DNA of 64,000 nt from a bacterium. GTDB lineage: Bacteria; Patescibacteria; ABY1; JACQRZ01. Positions within the stretch are counted from its first letter, which is position 1; every line of letters starts with the position of its first letter. The notes below the pieces were generated by a model. That model was given only the letters and a program-made list of their open reading frames with translations. It searched no databases and was not told the DNA's origin. Shown here one piece after another: positions 1 to 8,637 of the stretch. The DNA is taken from the NCBI GenBank assembly GCA_030688365.1, contig JAUYIE010000020.1:27989-91988 (forward strand), read 5' to 3'. The translations under genes and the position numbers were made by a program.

Positions 1-526
1 TTGCCGCTAAATTCCCATCAATTCTTTTTGCTATATTAAGTGTTTTTTGCACCAATAAAGAGTCTTCATACTGCTGAAAGCTTTCATTTTGCATTAGTTT
101 TGAATAGCAGTCAGCAATTAAAATTAATGCTGGTACTGATTTCGCATTGATAGAAATAGCATGAATCAGATCCAAGATGGCTTTAGAATAATCAGCTCGT
201 GAATGGAACACAACTGCTCGTAATATGTATCCCTTCTCGCTGTTGGGATAGGCAAGGATATACTGGCTTAGATCAGAAATAGCTAAATTTACATCTCCAA
301 TTGTTAGAAATGCCGTTGCCCTAAGACAAAGTGCTCTTGGATTATTTGGTTCATCCTCTAAAACTGAACTTACAAAATAAATCGCTTTTTTCATCTGATA
401 AGCATATTCTATATCAATATTTTGTTCTGACCTAGGCAGGTTACATGCTTTTTTTATCGCTCTATTTGCGAGTTTACACGAAATTTTATTTTTTATGTTA
501 AAGAACCATCTTCTAAGTTTTTTCAT
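1..526 (-). CDS. TPR-repeat protein, C-terminus cut by window edge
   Basis: Reading leftwards from the ATG at 526, 175 codons stay open to the window edge, so the C-terminus is missing. The product starts MKKLRRWFFNIKNK and then carries at least two tetratricopeptide-type helical pairs, seen in NPRALCLRATAFLTIGDVNL and in the following unit ending DYSKAILDLIHAISIN. The alternating small and aromatic residues with the closing NxP-type turns are typical of TPR scaffolds for protein-protein contacts. An AAAGGAG box lies about 8 bases before the ATG, which fixes the start; an earlier ATG at 534 stops after two codons. No signal peptide is obvious, so a cytosolic place is likely. No specific function can be given. 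Confidence 0.8.
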   Translation of the reverse strand, partial: MKKLRRWFFNIKNKISCKLANRAIKKACNLPRSEQNIDIEYAYQMKKAIYFVSSVLEDEPNNPRALCLRATAFLTIGDVNLAISDLSQYILAYPNSEKGYILRAVVFHSRADYSKAILDLIHAISINAKSVPALILIADCYSKLMQNESFQQYEDSLLVQKTLNIAKRIDGNLAA

Positions 527-587
527 TATTGCATCTCCTTTTTGAAATAATATATTTCCATCCTAGCATAAAAATCATTTCTTGTAA

Positions 588-607
588 ATTGTTCCACGTG
601 GAACAAT
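588..607. other. parS-like 20-bp perfect palindrome
   Basis: The sequence TTGTTCCACGTGGAACAA plus one flanking pair forms a perfect 20-bp inverted repeat between the divergent TPR and methyltransferase genes. It fits the known bacterial ParB-binding site pattern TGTTnCACGTGnAACA. Family knowledge says such sites lie in the origin-proximal part of chromosomes and nucleate ParB spreading for segregation. ParA and ParB genes are not in this window. A local operator with the same core is possible. Confidence 0.65.
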
Positions 608-675
608 ATGCGTCGCACAATATTTTGGTAAAGACCACATTGACACGCATTAGATAAAGGGCGGAGTTGAAATCT

Positions 676-1305
676 ATGAAAAGAGTGCAAGAGTCATGTC
701 TCTTGTGCTATACTATCTATAAGGATTTCAAATCTATTTTATTATATATGTTGGGAAAAGCACCGGCGGGGGGTACCTCCTTGATTGATCCGCGAACCGT
801 TGTGGCTCGTCTGGATATTCATGATGGCGATATTGTGGCTGATCTTGGGTGTGGGGGAGGAGGGCATTTCATCAATTCTTTATCAACAGCCGTGGGAGCA
901 AAAGGCAAGGTTTTTGCTTTAGATATACAGAAAAATGTTTTAAAAGTAGTAGAAGCAAAGATGAAATTGTTTAATCTTTCAAATGTTACAACAGTATGGT
1001 CTGACCTTGAAAGAGATGGATCAGCAGGAATTATTTCGGGATCATGCACTATTGCACTTTTATTAAATGTTTTGTTTCAAAACTCCCGATATGAAAAGAT
1101 TGTACAAGAGTCATTGCGTATGATAATGTCGGGTGGTCGATTGGTGGTTATTGATTGGAAACCGAGCGGATCGCCGTTTGGCCCTCCGTCTGATCGTCGT
1201 ATTTCTCCACAAAAAGTCAAGGAAATTGCGCAATCCCTTGGTATTACTCTTTTGGAAGAGTTTGAAGCGGGACCGTATCACTATGCGCTTGTATTCAAGA
1301 AATAA
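676..1305 (+). CDS. class I SAM-dependent methyltransferase
   Basis: A Rossmann-type methyltransferase. Motif I is visible as ADLGCGGGGHF (around residues 55-65), followed by an acidic strand end (VFALDIQ) and a motif IV-like region; the C-terminal part SGGRLVVIDWKP resembles the post-IV strand of small-molecule and lipid methyltransferases. The substrate cannot be told. The ATG at 676 sits 9 bases after GGAG. However an extended -10 box TGCTATACT at 706-714 lies inside this reading frame, and the ATG at 748 (MLGKAPAGGTS) begins where homologues of this type usually begin, so a shorter 185-residue form is possible. The stop codon overlaps the next gene by one base. Confidence 0.8.
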   Translation: MKRVQESCLLCYTIYKDFKSILLYMLGKAPAGGTSLIDPRTVVARLDIHDGDIVADLGCGGGGHFINSLSTAVGAKGKVFALDIQKNVLKVVEAKMKLFNLSNVTTVWSDLERDGSAGIISGSCTIALLLNVLFQNSRYEKIVQESLRMIMSGGRLVVIDWKPSGSPFGPPSDRRISPQKVKEIAQSLGITLLEEFEAGPYHYALVFKK

Positions 1306-1730
1306 TGAATAACCTTATGATTGCACCTCATTTGTACGATTTTCACTATTGGTTTAGTTCTCATCCAGGTCCGTTGAGTGTGAGGGGGATATTAATATTG
1401 TCGTTTATTTTGTTTACCGTGATTGTGATTGATATTGTTAGTCGTATTATTGGTAAAAAGAAGCGCAAAGTATGGGATTCGTTGACAAAAAACGTTGTTG
1501 GTCGCTTACACAACTGTTTTGTAACGATGATTGTATTTGGTATAATTGTGGTCTTTTTTGAATATGAAGGAGTTCCGGTTTTGGGTGCCCGCTATTTTGC
1601 ACTTATTTGGACAATAGTATTATTAGTCTGGTTGATTGCTATTGGGCATGAAACATACGTTAAAAATAAGGCATTGAGGAAGGAAGCTCAAAAAAAAGGT
1701 GAATTTACAAAGTATTTAAAAAATAAGTAG
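1305..1730 (+). CDS. small integral membrane protein, unknown
   Basis: A 141-residue protein with about three hydrophobic helices: one near residues 27-48 (ILILSFILFTVIVIDIV), one near 70-88 (CFVTMIVFGIIVVFF) and one near 97-116 (YFALIWTIVLLVWLIAIG), ending in a lysine-rich tail. It overlaps the methyltransferase stop by one base (TAATG), so the two are probably translationally coupled. I do not recognise the family. It may be the membrane partner of the methyltransferase, which is inference from coupling only. Confidence 0.65.
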   Translation: MNNLMIAPHLYDFHYWFSSHPGPLSVRGILILSFILFTVIVIDIVSRIIGKKKRKVWDSLTKNVVGRLHNCFVTMIVFGIIVVFFEYEGVPVLGARYFALIWTIVLLVWLIAIGHETYVKNKALRKEAQKKGEFTKYLKNK

Positions 1731-1737
1731 TAGAAAT

Positions 1738-2094
1738 CTGCAAAAAAGAGCGTTTGGTAATTTTGGAGAACAACTTGCCTGTGATTTTATCCAAAAAAAG
1801 GGTTACGAGATTTTGTCTCGTAATTTTTTTGTAAAAGGTGGTGAAATTGATATTATTGCACGACAAGGTAATGATCTGGTTGTAATTGAGGTAAAAACGC
1901 GTGCAAGTTTGGTATATGGTTTTGGTGAGGAAGCTGTGGATGCCCGGAAACTGCATCGGATGCGCTATGCGCTAACTCAATATCATGTTCTTTTTAAAAT
2001 TCGTTATGTTCGGTTTGATATTATTTCGATAGAGATTGACAGGATGCGAATGACTTCAAAGATCAGACATATAAAAGATATCCAGACTTCGTAA
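1738..2094 (+). CDS. YraN family (UPF0102) endonuclease-like protein, non-standard start
   Basis: The body matches the YraN family: FGNFGEQLACDFIQKKGYEI, then the restriction-endonuclease-like core GGEIDIIARQGNDLVVIEVK with the catalytic-type D and ExK residues. Homologues start near the RAFGNFGE segment. In this frame a stop lies at 1717 and no ATG, GTG or TTG occurs until 1813, which would delete the conserved N-terminus. The only near-start codons are ATA at 1723 and CTG at 1738, so I place the start at the CTG. The start region directly follows and slightly overlaps the upstream gene, so re-initiation after its stop at 1728-1730 is plausible. A lost start codon through mutation or an assembly error is the alternative. 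Confidence 0.75.
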   Translation: MQKRAFGNFGEQLACDFIQKKGYEILSRNFFVKGGEIDIIARQGNDLVVIEVKTRASLVYGFGEEAVDARKLHRMRYALTQYHVLFKIRYVRFDIISIEIDRMRMTSKIRHIKDIQTS

Positions 2095-2134
2095 CACACC
2101 ATAAAGATAATGGCGTGTGTGAAAAATTGTTGTG

Positions 2135-2143
2135 TGGTATAAT
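2135..2143 (+). promoter_or_regulatory. extended -10 promoter for surface-protein operon
   Basis: TGGTATAAT, an extended -10 box, lies 52 bases before the surface-protein ATG. A hairpin with arms around ACACACCAT and ATGGCGTGTGT (about 2092-2121) lies just upstream. A 5-codon ORF (ATG at 2148) begins near the predicted transcript start. Confidence 0.6.
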
Positions 2144-2194
2144 ACTTATGAACACGATTATGTGAGTGTTCTGTGGAATATTTTTATTTTGATT

Positions 2195-3130
2195 ATGAAA
2201 AAATTTGTTTTTTTGTTTGCCGTGCTGTTGTTGATGCCATTTATTTTGGTTATTCCATCACGTGTAGAGGCGCTGGAAATGTCACCAATTTTTTTTGATC
2301 TTACTGCACATCCTGGAGATTCTTTTTCTCAATCCATTAATTTGACAAATGACACGAGCGAGGTCATGACTCTTAATTCTCATATTGGGATAATCAAAAC
2401 TGCTTCAGCTGACGGTACGACATCACAATTACTTCCAAAACCCACAGATGAAAATACTATTGCTGACTGGATTACGGTTACTACACCAAAGGTTACACTT
2501 CAACCGGGAGAAAAAAAGAAGGTATTATATTCGCTCACAGTTCCTTTGGATGCAACCGCGGGGGGGCACTATGCATGGATCTCGTATACAGAGACACCAA
2601 CATTATCTTCAGGATCGCGGGTTGCCGTTTCTAGTGGTATCGCAACGCAGATATTATTAAAAGTACAAGGTGAGGTCAAAGAATCACTCTCACTACAAAG
2701 TTTTCAGACAAAAACAGGTATTGCTAGTTTTGAAAAATTACCCATTACGTTTATAACACACATATTCAACGAAGGCACGACACATCAACGTCCGAGTGGA
2801 ATTGTTGAAATCAAAAATTTTGGAGGTAAAACTATCGCTACGTTACCTTTTAACAATGATTCGGAAGGTGGAAATATTTTACCAAAGTCTGGGAGGTCAT
2901 ATGAGACGATATGGGACAGGGGATTTGCATTTGGAAAATATTCTGCAGTACTTGATGCCACATATGATGGCGAACAACATCTAAAAGGTTCGGTAACGAT
3001 ATGGGTGTTGCCAAAAGCGTTGATCATAATATGGACACTTCTTTTAATTATTATTACAATGCTTATTGTAAAGGTGGTTGCGCGTATGTTTGATAAAACT
3101 CGTACAAAACCACTAAAGAAAAAGATATGA
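2195..3130 (+). CDS. secreted, membrane-anchored DUF916-like surface protein
   Basis: 311 residues. A clear signal peptide (MKKFVFLFAVLLLMPFILVI) ends near EALEMSP. The ectodomain is beta-rich and begins PIFFDLTAHPGDSFSQSINL, the pattern of DUF916-type and COG1470-like immunoglobulin-fold cell-surface proteins; the motif LQPGEKKKVLYSLTVP is typical of such domains. A single membrane helix near the C-terminus (ALIIIWTLLLIIITMLIV) and a basic cytoplasmic tail follow. I chose the ATG at 2195 because it opens the signal peptide; the upstream in-frame GTG overlaps the promoter. The stop overlaps the next gene by 4 bases, so both are probably made together. Confidence 0.8.
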   Translation: MKKFVFLFAVLLLMPFILVIPSRVEALEMSPIFFDLTAHPGDSFSQSINLTNDTSEVMTLNSHIGIIKTASADGTTSQLLPKPTDENTIADWITVTTPKVTLQPGEKKKVLYSLTVPLDATAGGHYAWISYTETPTLSSGSRVAVSSGIATQILLKVQGEVKESLSLQSFQTKTGIASFEKLPITFITHIFNEGTTHQRPSGIVEIKNFGGKTIATLPFNNDSEGGNILPKSGRSYETIWDRGFAFGKYSAVLDATYDGEQHLKGSVTIWVLPKALIIIWTLLLIIITMLIVKVVARMFDKTRTKPLKKKI

Positions 3131-5946
3131 CATTAAGACACTCAATCGTATCGCGTTATTTTGTTGGTGCTGTATTGGTATTGTTGGTGCTGTTTGTCTC
3201 ACCTCATTTATTATTTGCATCATCACTGACATCAATGAGTGATACTTTGAGTACACAGAAGGCAAGTACTGTTGCTAATCATAGAGTAGCTTTTACAAGC
3301 CCAAGCGGTGTATCGTCGGGAACCATTACCGTTGACTTTAGTAATGCGGTGAGCTCAACAGGTAGTGTGGATTTTACTGATATTGACTTATCATACGGCA
3401 CGCTTGGCACAGAAACAGAAGCAACGTTGGCGACATCAGCAGCAGCTGCCACATGGGGTGCTTCATTGAGTTCAAGTATTTTAACTTTGACATATCCGAC
3501 ATCCGGCGGGACAGCAATCGCATCTGGCGATAAGGTGGTTATTGAAGTTGGTACAAACGCTAGCGGTGGTGTTAATCAAATGACAAACACCACAGCAGGA
3601 AGTAGTAAGGTACTCACTATCACAACAGCTTCAGATAGCGGGAAGTTGGCGATCGCAATAGTAGATGCAAGTTCAGTCACAGTGACAAACAATATTGATG
3701 TTCCTAGCGCACCATCTTCTTTAAGTGAAGCAACAGGCGCTTCAAGTGTGACATTGACATGGACAGACAATTCCTCAAATGAAACATTATTTCTTATTGA
3801 ACGAAGTATCACTGGCGGTTCTTTCAGTCAAATAGGATCAGTAGCAACAGGATCAACCACTTATACTGATAGTACAGTGAGAGGGAATACACGATATTCG
3901 TATCGTGTACGTGCTACAAACGGCGTGGATAATTCAACATATAGTGATACTGTCAATGTTACACTCTTAGGTGGAACAACAGCTTCATTGAGTGCACCGA
4001 CAACGACAACCTCTACGACTACTCCAACAACAACACCAGATGGTAGTACAAGTACATCAGACAGCACAAGTACAAACAACACACAAAGTACCACTGATAC
4101 AAACACTGCAAGCGGTGCCACATCACAAACTACTGATACAATTATTCGACCTCGTCCGAGCGATGAAGTTCCGTTTGATGCAACACCGAGCGCACCTGGT
4201 GTCGGTGGGTCAGGTAGTACAACAAGTAGTGGTTCAACTACTACCGGCGGAGAATCCACAGGTGGCAGTACTACTTCTGGTGGCGGTACAACTGGTTCGA
4301 GTGTTGTTGGCGGAGAATCCACAGGTGGCAGTACTACTTCTGGTGGCGGATCACTCAGTGGTGGTGCCATTGGCGGGGGTGGCGGGGGAATTGTTACCGG
4401 CGGTATTTCAACTGGTGGAGTTGTAGGTGGTAGTGGTTCTGGAAGTGGTGAAGTAGGTATGGCAGCAGGATATTCTGCAGATCTTTTTACAACTGCCGGT
4501 ATTTCTCAAACAAACACATTTATTACTAATCCATTGGTGTGGAATGTGATGATGACATCAGGTGGATCTACACCATATAGTAGCGGAACGTTTTGTACAA
4601 AAACGACAACCAATTTTGTACCTTGTATTCCTACAGATGCATTTCCTGGTCCTGTATATCAAACGAGTATAAATATGGCAGGCGCACTATATCCACTGTC
4701 ATTTGATGAAGATAAGCAATGTTATACCGGTACAGTAGCAGTTCCCAGCGGGCTTGGTTCATATGTTATGTCTCTTCGCACTACATACGAAGATGGTACA
4801 ACGTCAGTTGTGGATTCAAAACTAGCGGTTCAGAATTCATGTGCTGATTTTGTACTTGCCGCGATGGAACCAAATCCTTTTGTGATCCCAGGACTTCCTG
4901 AAGAAGTGCAACAAAAAGTATCGGTCCAAATTCAATCATTTAATAATCAAACTGAAAACATTGTTGAAAAAGGAGAAACGACACTGCAAGTTGCATCTGT
5001 GGTGGTTGCAACAAGTATCCTCGTTCTGGCTCCTTCAATGGTGGGAAATCTTCCAAATGCATATCATTTTGTATATCAAAATATAACATCGATTTTTTCT
5101 TTGTTTGGTTATAAAAAGAAACGACGAAAAAAGTGGGGTGTTGTCTATGGTGCGTTTAGTAAGGAACCGGAAAGTTTAGCGATTGTACGATTATATAATG
5201 CGGTTACAAAGAAACTTCTTGAAACGCAAGTTACAGATAAAACCGGAAGGTTTAGCTTTATCACTCAAGCAGGAAAATATATTGTTAAAGTAAGTAAAGC
5301 TCCCTTTGTTTTTCCATCCAATATAATTAAAGGGAATGCAGATGGTTCATATGGAAATATCTATCGTGGTGGCGAGATCTATTTAGCAAGCGATAGTGAT
5401 GAGATTTCTATAAGCATTCCAATTGATCCTAAACAAAGAACTTCAATCAAAGAAGGATCATTTTTTGGGGCAGTACTTGATTTATTGGAAAAATATGGTC
5501 CGTATTTTGCGCTTGTTAGTTTCTTGGTTAGTGTTTCTTTAATAATATACGCACCAAGTCCGCTCAATATTACGATTTTTATTCTGAACGTGTTAGTAGT
5601 CTTATTACAGTTCTTGGTTGTACCGCGTATTCGTAAATCGTGGGGGATAGTATTTGATGATAGTACCAACAAACCATTATCGTTGGCGACTATATCGTTA
5701 TTTGATGCAAAATCCAATAAGTTGGTTCGATCACGTTTGAGTGATGTACATGGAAGATTTAATTTTCTTGTACCGGCAGGGGATTATAAGATTATTGCTT
5801 CGCGGTCAAATTATGATTTTCCTTCAAAACCTAATAAGAAAGCATCTACATATCGCCATCTGTATTTTGGTGAAAAACTTCATATTAAAAAGAATAATGG
5901 TGTGATTAGGGTCAACATTCCTATGCACAGACGACCTCTTGCGTAG
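3127..5946 (+). CDS. large multidomain surface protein with FnIII and twin C-terminal carboxypeptidase-regulatory-like domains
   Basis: 939 residues. Order: signal peptide (about 1-31), a beta-rich Ser/Thr/Gly domain (32-185), a fibronectin type III domain (about 192-283, ending YSYRVRATNGVDNSTYSD), a Thr/Ser linker (285-345), a Gly-rich linker (365-455), an Ig-like domain with paired cysteines (about 470-580), a membrane segment, a KKKRRKK stop-transfer, a first carboxypeptidase-regulatory-like domain starting KWGVVYGAFSKEPESLAIVR, two membrane helices (about 795-835), and a second related domain starting SWGIVFDDSTNKPLSLATIS. The two C-terminal domains are clearly duplicates, both with a KxGRFxF core. 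The topology puts the repeats at the cytoplasmic face or in alternation, which is unusual. Probably an attachment or envelope protein. Confidence 0.75.
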   Translation: MTLRHSIVSRYFVGAVLVLLVLFVSPHLLFASSLTSMSDTLSTQKASTVANHRVAFTSPSGVSSGTITVDFSNAVSSTGSVDFTDIDLSYGTLGTETEATLATSAAAATWGASLSSSILTLTYPTSGGTAIASGDKVVIEVGTNASGGVNQMTNTTAGSSKVLTITTASDSGKLAIAIVDASSVTVTNNIDVPSAPSSLSEATGASSVTLTWTDNSSNETLFLIERSITGGSFSQIGSVATGSTTYTDSTVRGNTRYSYRVRATNGVDNSTYSDTVNVTLLGGTTASLSAPTTTTSTTTPTTTPDGSTSTSDSTSTNNTQSTTDTNTASGATSQTTDTIIRPRPSDEVPFDATPSAPGVGGSGSTTSSGSTTTGGESTGGSTTSGGGTTGSSVVGGESTGGSTTSGGGSLSGGAIGGGGGGIVTGGISTGGVVGGSGSGSGEVGMAAGYSADLFTTAGISQTNTFITNPLVWNVMMTSGGSTPYSSGTFCTKTTTNFVPCIPTDAFPGPVYQTSINMAGALYPLSFDEDKQCYTGTVAVPSGLGSYVMSLRTTYEDGTTSVVDSKLAVQNSCADFVLAAMEPNPFVIPGLPEEVQQKVSVQIQSFNNQTENIVEKGETTLQVASVVVATSILVLAPSMVGNLPNAYHFVYQNITSIFSLFGYKKKRRKKWGVVYGAFSKEPESLAIVRLYNAVTKKLLETQVTDKTGRFSFITQAGKYIVKVSKAPFVFPSNIIKGNADGSYGNIYRGGEIYLASDSDEISISIPIDPKQRTSIKEGSFFGAVLDLLEKYGPYFALVSFLVSVSLIIYAPSPLNITIFILNVLVVLLQFLVVPRIRKSWGIVFDDSTNKPLSLATISLFDAKSNKLVRSRLSDVHGRFNFLVPAGDYKIIASRSNYDFPSKPNKKASTYRHLYFGEKLHIKKNNGVIRVNIPMHRRPLA
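4246..4349 (+). repeat. 41-bp direct repeat inside the Gly-rich linker
   Basis: Two identical 41-base copies, 4246-4286 and 4309-4349, are offset by 63 bases (21 codons), so unequal exchange would add or remove whole codons. Each encodes GGESTGGSTTSGGG. This is a likely length-variable linker. Confidence 0.85.
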
Positions 5947-5970
5947 AGAGTTGAATCCACTGTTTTAGAC

Positions 5971-6005
5971 TTGACGAATAAAAGGAGTAGCGGTATACTC
6001 CTTTT
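5971..6005 (+). promoter_or_regulatory. consensus promoter overlapped by a perfect inverted repeat, upstream of nusA
   Basis: TTGACG (5971-5976), a 17-base spacer and TATACT (5994-5999). The arms AAAAGGAGTA (5980-5989) and TACTCCTTTT (5996-6005) form a perfect hairpin or operator that covers the spacer and the -10 box. It could be the terminator of the preceding gene, an operator, or both. Confidence 0.75.
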
Positions 6006-6008
6006 ATT

Positions 6009-6041
6009 GATAGTTTATACTCTTAAACTATCTTTTTTTTT
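6009..6041 (+). terminator. intrinsic terminator in the nusA leader, candidate attenuator
   Basis: GATAGTTTA, a 6-base loop and TAAACTATC are followed by nine T. It starts a few bases after the predicted transcript start of the nusA promoter and ends 40 bases before the nusA ATG. Either it ends the upstream operon or it attenuates nusA transcription. Confidence 0.8.
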
Positions 6042-6081
6042 GAAGTCAATCGTCTTTTTTAAAGACATTATTATAATCAAT

Positions 6082-7332
6082 ATGAACAATCCAATTGCAT
6101 CAGCAATCAAGCAAGTATGTGATGAGAAAAATATCCCTCAAGAGTATGTGATTGAGGCACTTGAATTTGCACTTGCTGCAGCATATCGTAAAGATTTCGG
6201 TGAAAAGAATCAAAATATTAAAGCAGAGTTTGATATTCAGACAGGGGATTCACGTATTTTTGATGTGAAGACAGTTGTTCGGGATTTTTCTCCTGAAGAA
6301 CTTGAAGATCAATTAGCGAAAGTAACGGAACATCGTGTTGAAGACAAAGCTGATAAACAAGACGAAGCAGAAGAGGAAAAACGCTTCAATCCCAAAACAG
6401 ATATTATGATTTCTGATGCAAAGATATTGAGAGAGGATTCAGATGTCGGTGAAGTGATTAAAACAGAGTTGCCAGTAAATGAAGAGTATGGCCGTATGGC
6501 TGCACAGACAGCAAAACAAGTGATCATTCAAAAATTACGCGAAGCAGAGAGAGACTTGATTTTTGATGAATTTCAAGACAGACAAGATACCTTAATAATG
6601 GCGACAGTTCAAAGGAAGGAGACCTCTCGTGTATTGCTTGATATTGGACGTGGTACTGCAATCATGCCAAATGAAGAATTGTCTCCTCGCGAGCGTTATA
6701 TGCCCGGCGACCGTATCAAGGTATATGTAGTATCGGTTACGAGAGGCACTCGTGGACCGGAGATTATCGTATCTCGCAGTCATGAAAATTTACTTCGAAA
6801 AATATTTGAAACTGAAATTCCTGAAGTAGAAAGCGGGGCGATTGAAATCAAAGCAGTGGCGCGTGATGTAGGAGAACGTGCAAAAGTTGCGGTGGTGGCT
6901 TATCAAGAAAATATTGATCCGATAGGTTCATGTATTGGTCAGCGTGGAAGTCGTATTCAAACTATCATTGCAGAACTTGGAGGTGAAAAAGTAGATATCA
7001 TACAATATGACGATGATGTGTCTATCTTTATTATGAACGCTCTTTCTCCCGCCAAAATCTCGCGAATAGAGCTGGATCAGGAAAACCATCGCGCTCGTGT
7101 GTTTGTGAAAGAGGATCAACTCTCACTGGCTATCGGTAAAGGAGGTCAAAATGTCAGATTGGCTTCACAGTTGACACATTGGAATATTGAAGTAGTATCA
7201 GAACAAGAGGGTGTGGGGCAGGAATCCAAAGATGAAGAAATGGCTGATAATAAGGAAGAAAATAGCGATGAAGATTTGGATACACCCGAGAACCTCGCGG
7301 AAATTTTAACTGGATCAGAAGATGATAAATAA
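6082..7332 (+). CDS. nusA: transcription termination/antitermination factor NusA
   Basis: 416 residues from the ATG at 6082. The N-terminal domain begins MNNPIASAIKQVCDEKNIPQ and contains the family signature ALEFALAAAYRKDFG. An acidic insert (EDKADKQDEAEEEKRFNP) lies inside this domain. An S1 domain follows (about 168-235), then two KH domains carrying IGQRGSRIQTIIAELGGEKV and LAIGKGGQNVRLASQLTHW. An acidic C-terminal tail replaces the AR repeats of enterobacterial NusA. The protein binds RNA polymerase and nascent RNA. The neighbour is ribosomal S1; rimP is not adjacent. The leader holds a terminator directly downstream of the promoter, suggesting feedback control. Confidence 0.97.
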   Translation: MNNPIASAIKQVCDEKNIPQEYVIEALEFALAAAYRKDFGEKNQNIKAEFDIQTGDSRIFDVKTVVRDFSPEELEDQLAKVTEHRVEDKADKQDEAEEEKRFNPKTDIMISDAKILREDSDVGEVIKTELPVNEEYGRMAAQTAKQVIIQKLREAERDLIFDEFQDRQDTLIMATVQRKETSRVLLDIGRGTAIMPNEELSPRERYMPGDRIKVYVVSVTRGTRGPEIIVSRSHENLLRKIFETEIPEVESGAIEIKAVARDVGERAKVAVVAYQENIDPIGSCIGQRGSRIQTIIAELGGEKVDIIQYDDDVSIFIMNALSPAKISRIELDQENHRARVFVKEDQLSLAIGKGGQNVRLASQLTHWNIEVVSEQEGVGQESKDEEMADNKEENSDEDLDTPENLAEILTGSEDDK

Positions 7333-7362
7333 GATTAATTCATAATTTAATTCATAAGTTGT

Positions 7363-8607
7363 ATGTCTACAGTGGCTGTTGAAGAAAATGAAGTAGATCA
7401 AGATAGAGAAGAGTTTAAGCAATTACTCCAGGAGTATGGTGCTCAATTACCGAAAGTAGGAGATATGGTAGAAGGTGAAGTCATCGGTATTGGAAAAAAT
7501 GAAGTTCAAATTGATATAAATGGTATTGCGAGTGGTATTGTTCGCGGGTATGAACTTATTGATGAATCCGAAGAATATTCTCATTTGGCCCTCGGGGATA
7601 AGGTGGTAGCAACGGTATTGGACTTGGAAAATGAATCCGGCGCTATGGAATTGTCCTTTCGCTCCGCGGGACACAAAAAAGCATGGGATCGTTTGTTTGA
7701 TTTGATTAATGCAGGAGACATCGTACAGGCACAAATTACCGAAGCAAATAAGGGTGGACTTATGGTTGTACTTGGAAAGACAAAGGGATTTTTGCCAGTG
7801 TCGCAGTTGTGCCCAGAACACTATCCTCGTATTCAAGGTGGTGATAAGAATAAAATTCTTGATCGTTTAAAAACATACGTTGGTCAAATGTTTGATGTCA
7901 AAGTGATAGACGTCAATGAAAAAGAAGAGAAACTGATTGTATCAGAAAAGTCAGTGTGGGAAGAACGACAAAAAGATGTGATCGGCAGTTATAAAGTAGG
8001 AGATGAGATTGAAGGAACCATTACAGTGATTACCGACTTTGGTGCGTTTGTGGAGTTTGGTGAAGGTTTAGAAGGTCTTGTTCACATTTCAGAACTTGCA
8101 TGGCAACGTATCGATGACCCACGCGATGTTGTTGCACGTGGACAAAAGATTAAAGCGCAGATTATTAAAATAGACGGATCAAAGATTTTTCTTTCAATGA
8201 AAAATTTGATAGATGATCCATGGAAGCATGTTGTTGAGAAATATACATTGGGACAAAAGGTACAAGGGAAAGTACTTAAGATCAATCCCTTTGGACTGTT
8301 TGTGGAACTTGACACCGATATTCATGGGCTTGCTCATGTCTCGGAATTATCAGAAAAACCTGATGTGAATCCGTATGATGTGGCAAAACCCGGTGATGAA
8401 TTGGAATTTCGTATTGTTTCTATCAAGCCAGATGAACACCGATTGGGTTTGAGTATTAATGCTATGAATAAACCAGATTCATATTTCACAGAGAAAACTG
8501 AAGCAACACAGGAAGATGAATCATCCGATCCTCACTCTACTGGCTCAACACTTGAACAAACGCCGAAGGGTTCAACAGAAGAGACAACGACTCCTATCGT
8601 TGAATAG
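7363..8607 (+). CDS. rpsA: ribosomal protein S1-like, four S1 domains
   Basis: 414 residues with four S1 RNA-binding repeats at about 35-105, 120-195, 210-280 and 295-365. The third repeat is canonical (GTITVITDFGAFVEFGEGLE) and the fourth is close to it (GKVLKINPFGLFVELDTDIH). The C-terminal tail is Ser/Thr/Glu-rich and probably disordered. E. coli S1 has six repeats; four is common in Gram-positive and CPR forms. It lies 30 bases after nusA and 30 before ftsH, all in one direction, so co-transcription is likely. No SD precedes the ATG. Confidence 0.93.
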   Translation: MSTVAVEENEVDQDREEFKQLLQEYGAQLPKVGDMVEGEVIGIGKNEVQIDINGIASGIVRGYELIDESEEYSHLALGDKVVATVLDLENESGAMELSFRSAGHKKAWDRLFDLINAGDIVQAQITEANKGGLMVVLGKTKGFLPVSQLCPEHYPRIQGGDKNKILDRLKTYVGQMFDVKVIDVNEKEEKLIVSEKSVWEERQKDVIGSYKVGDEIEGTITVITDFGAFVEFGEGLEGLVHISELAWQRIDDPRDVVARGQKIKAQIIKIDGSKIFLSMKNLIDDPWKHVVEKYTLGQKVQGKVLKINPFGLFVELDTDIHGLAHVSELSEKPDVNPYDVAKPGDELEFRIVSIKPDEHRLGLSINAMNKPDSYFTEKTEATQEDESSDPHSTGSTLEQTPKGSTEETTTPIVE

Positions 8608-8637
8608 TAGATGTTATCAATTTTCTGATTTTTACTT

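Noticed and set aside
3861..4370. Minus-strand ORF of 169 codons across the surface-protein linker.
   Set aside because: It is the shadow of the Ser/Gly/Thr-rich repeat region, with a Pro/Val-rich low-complexity product and no promoter or SD.
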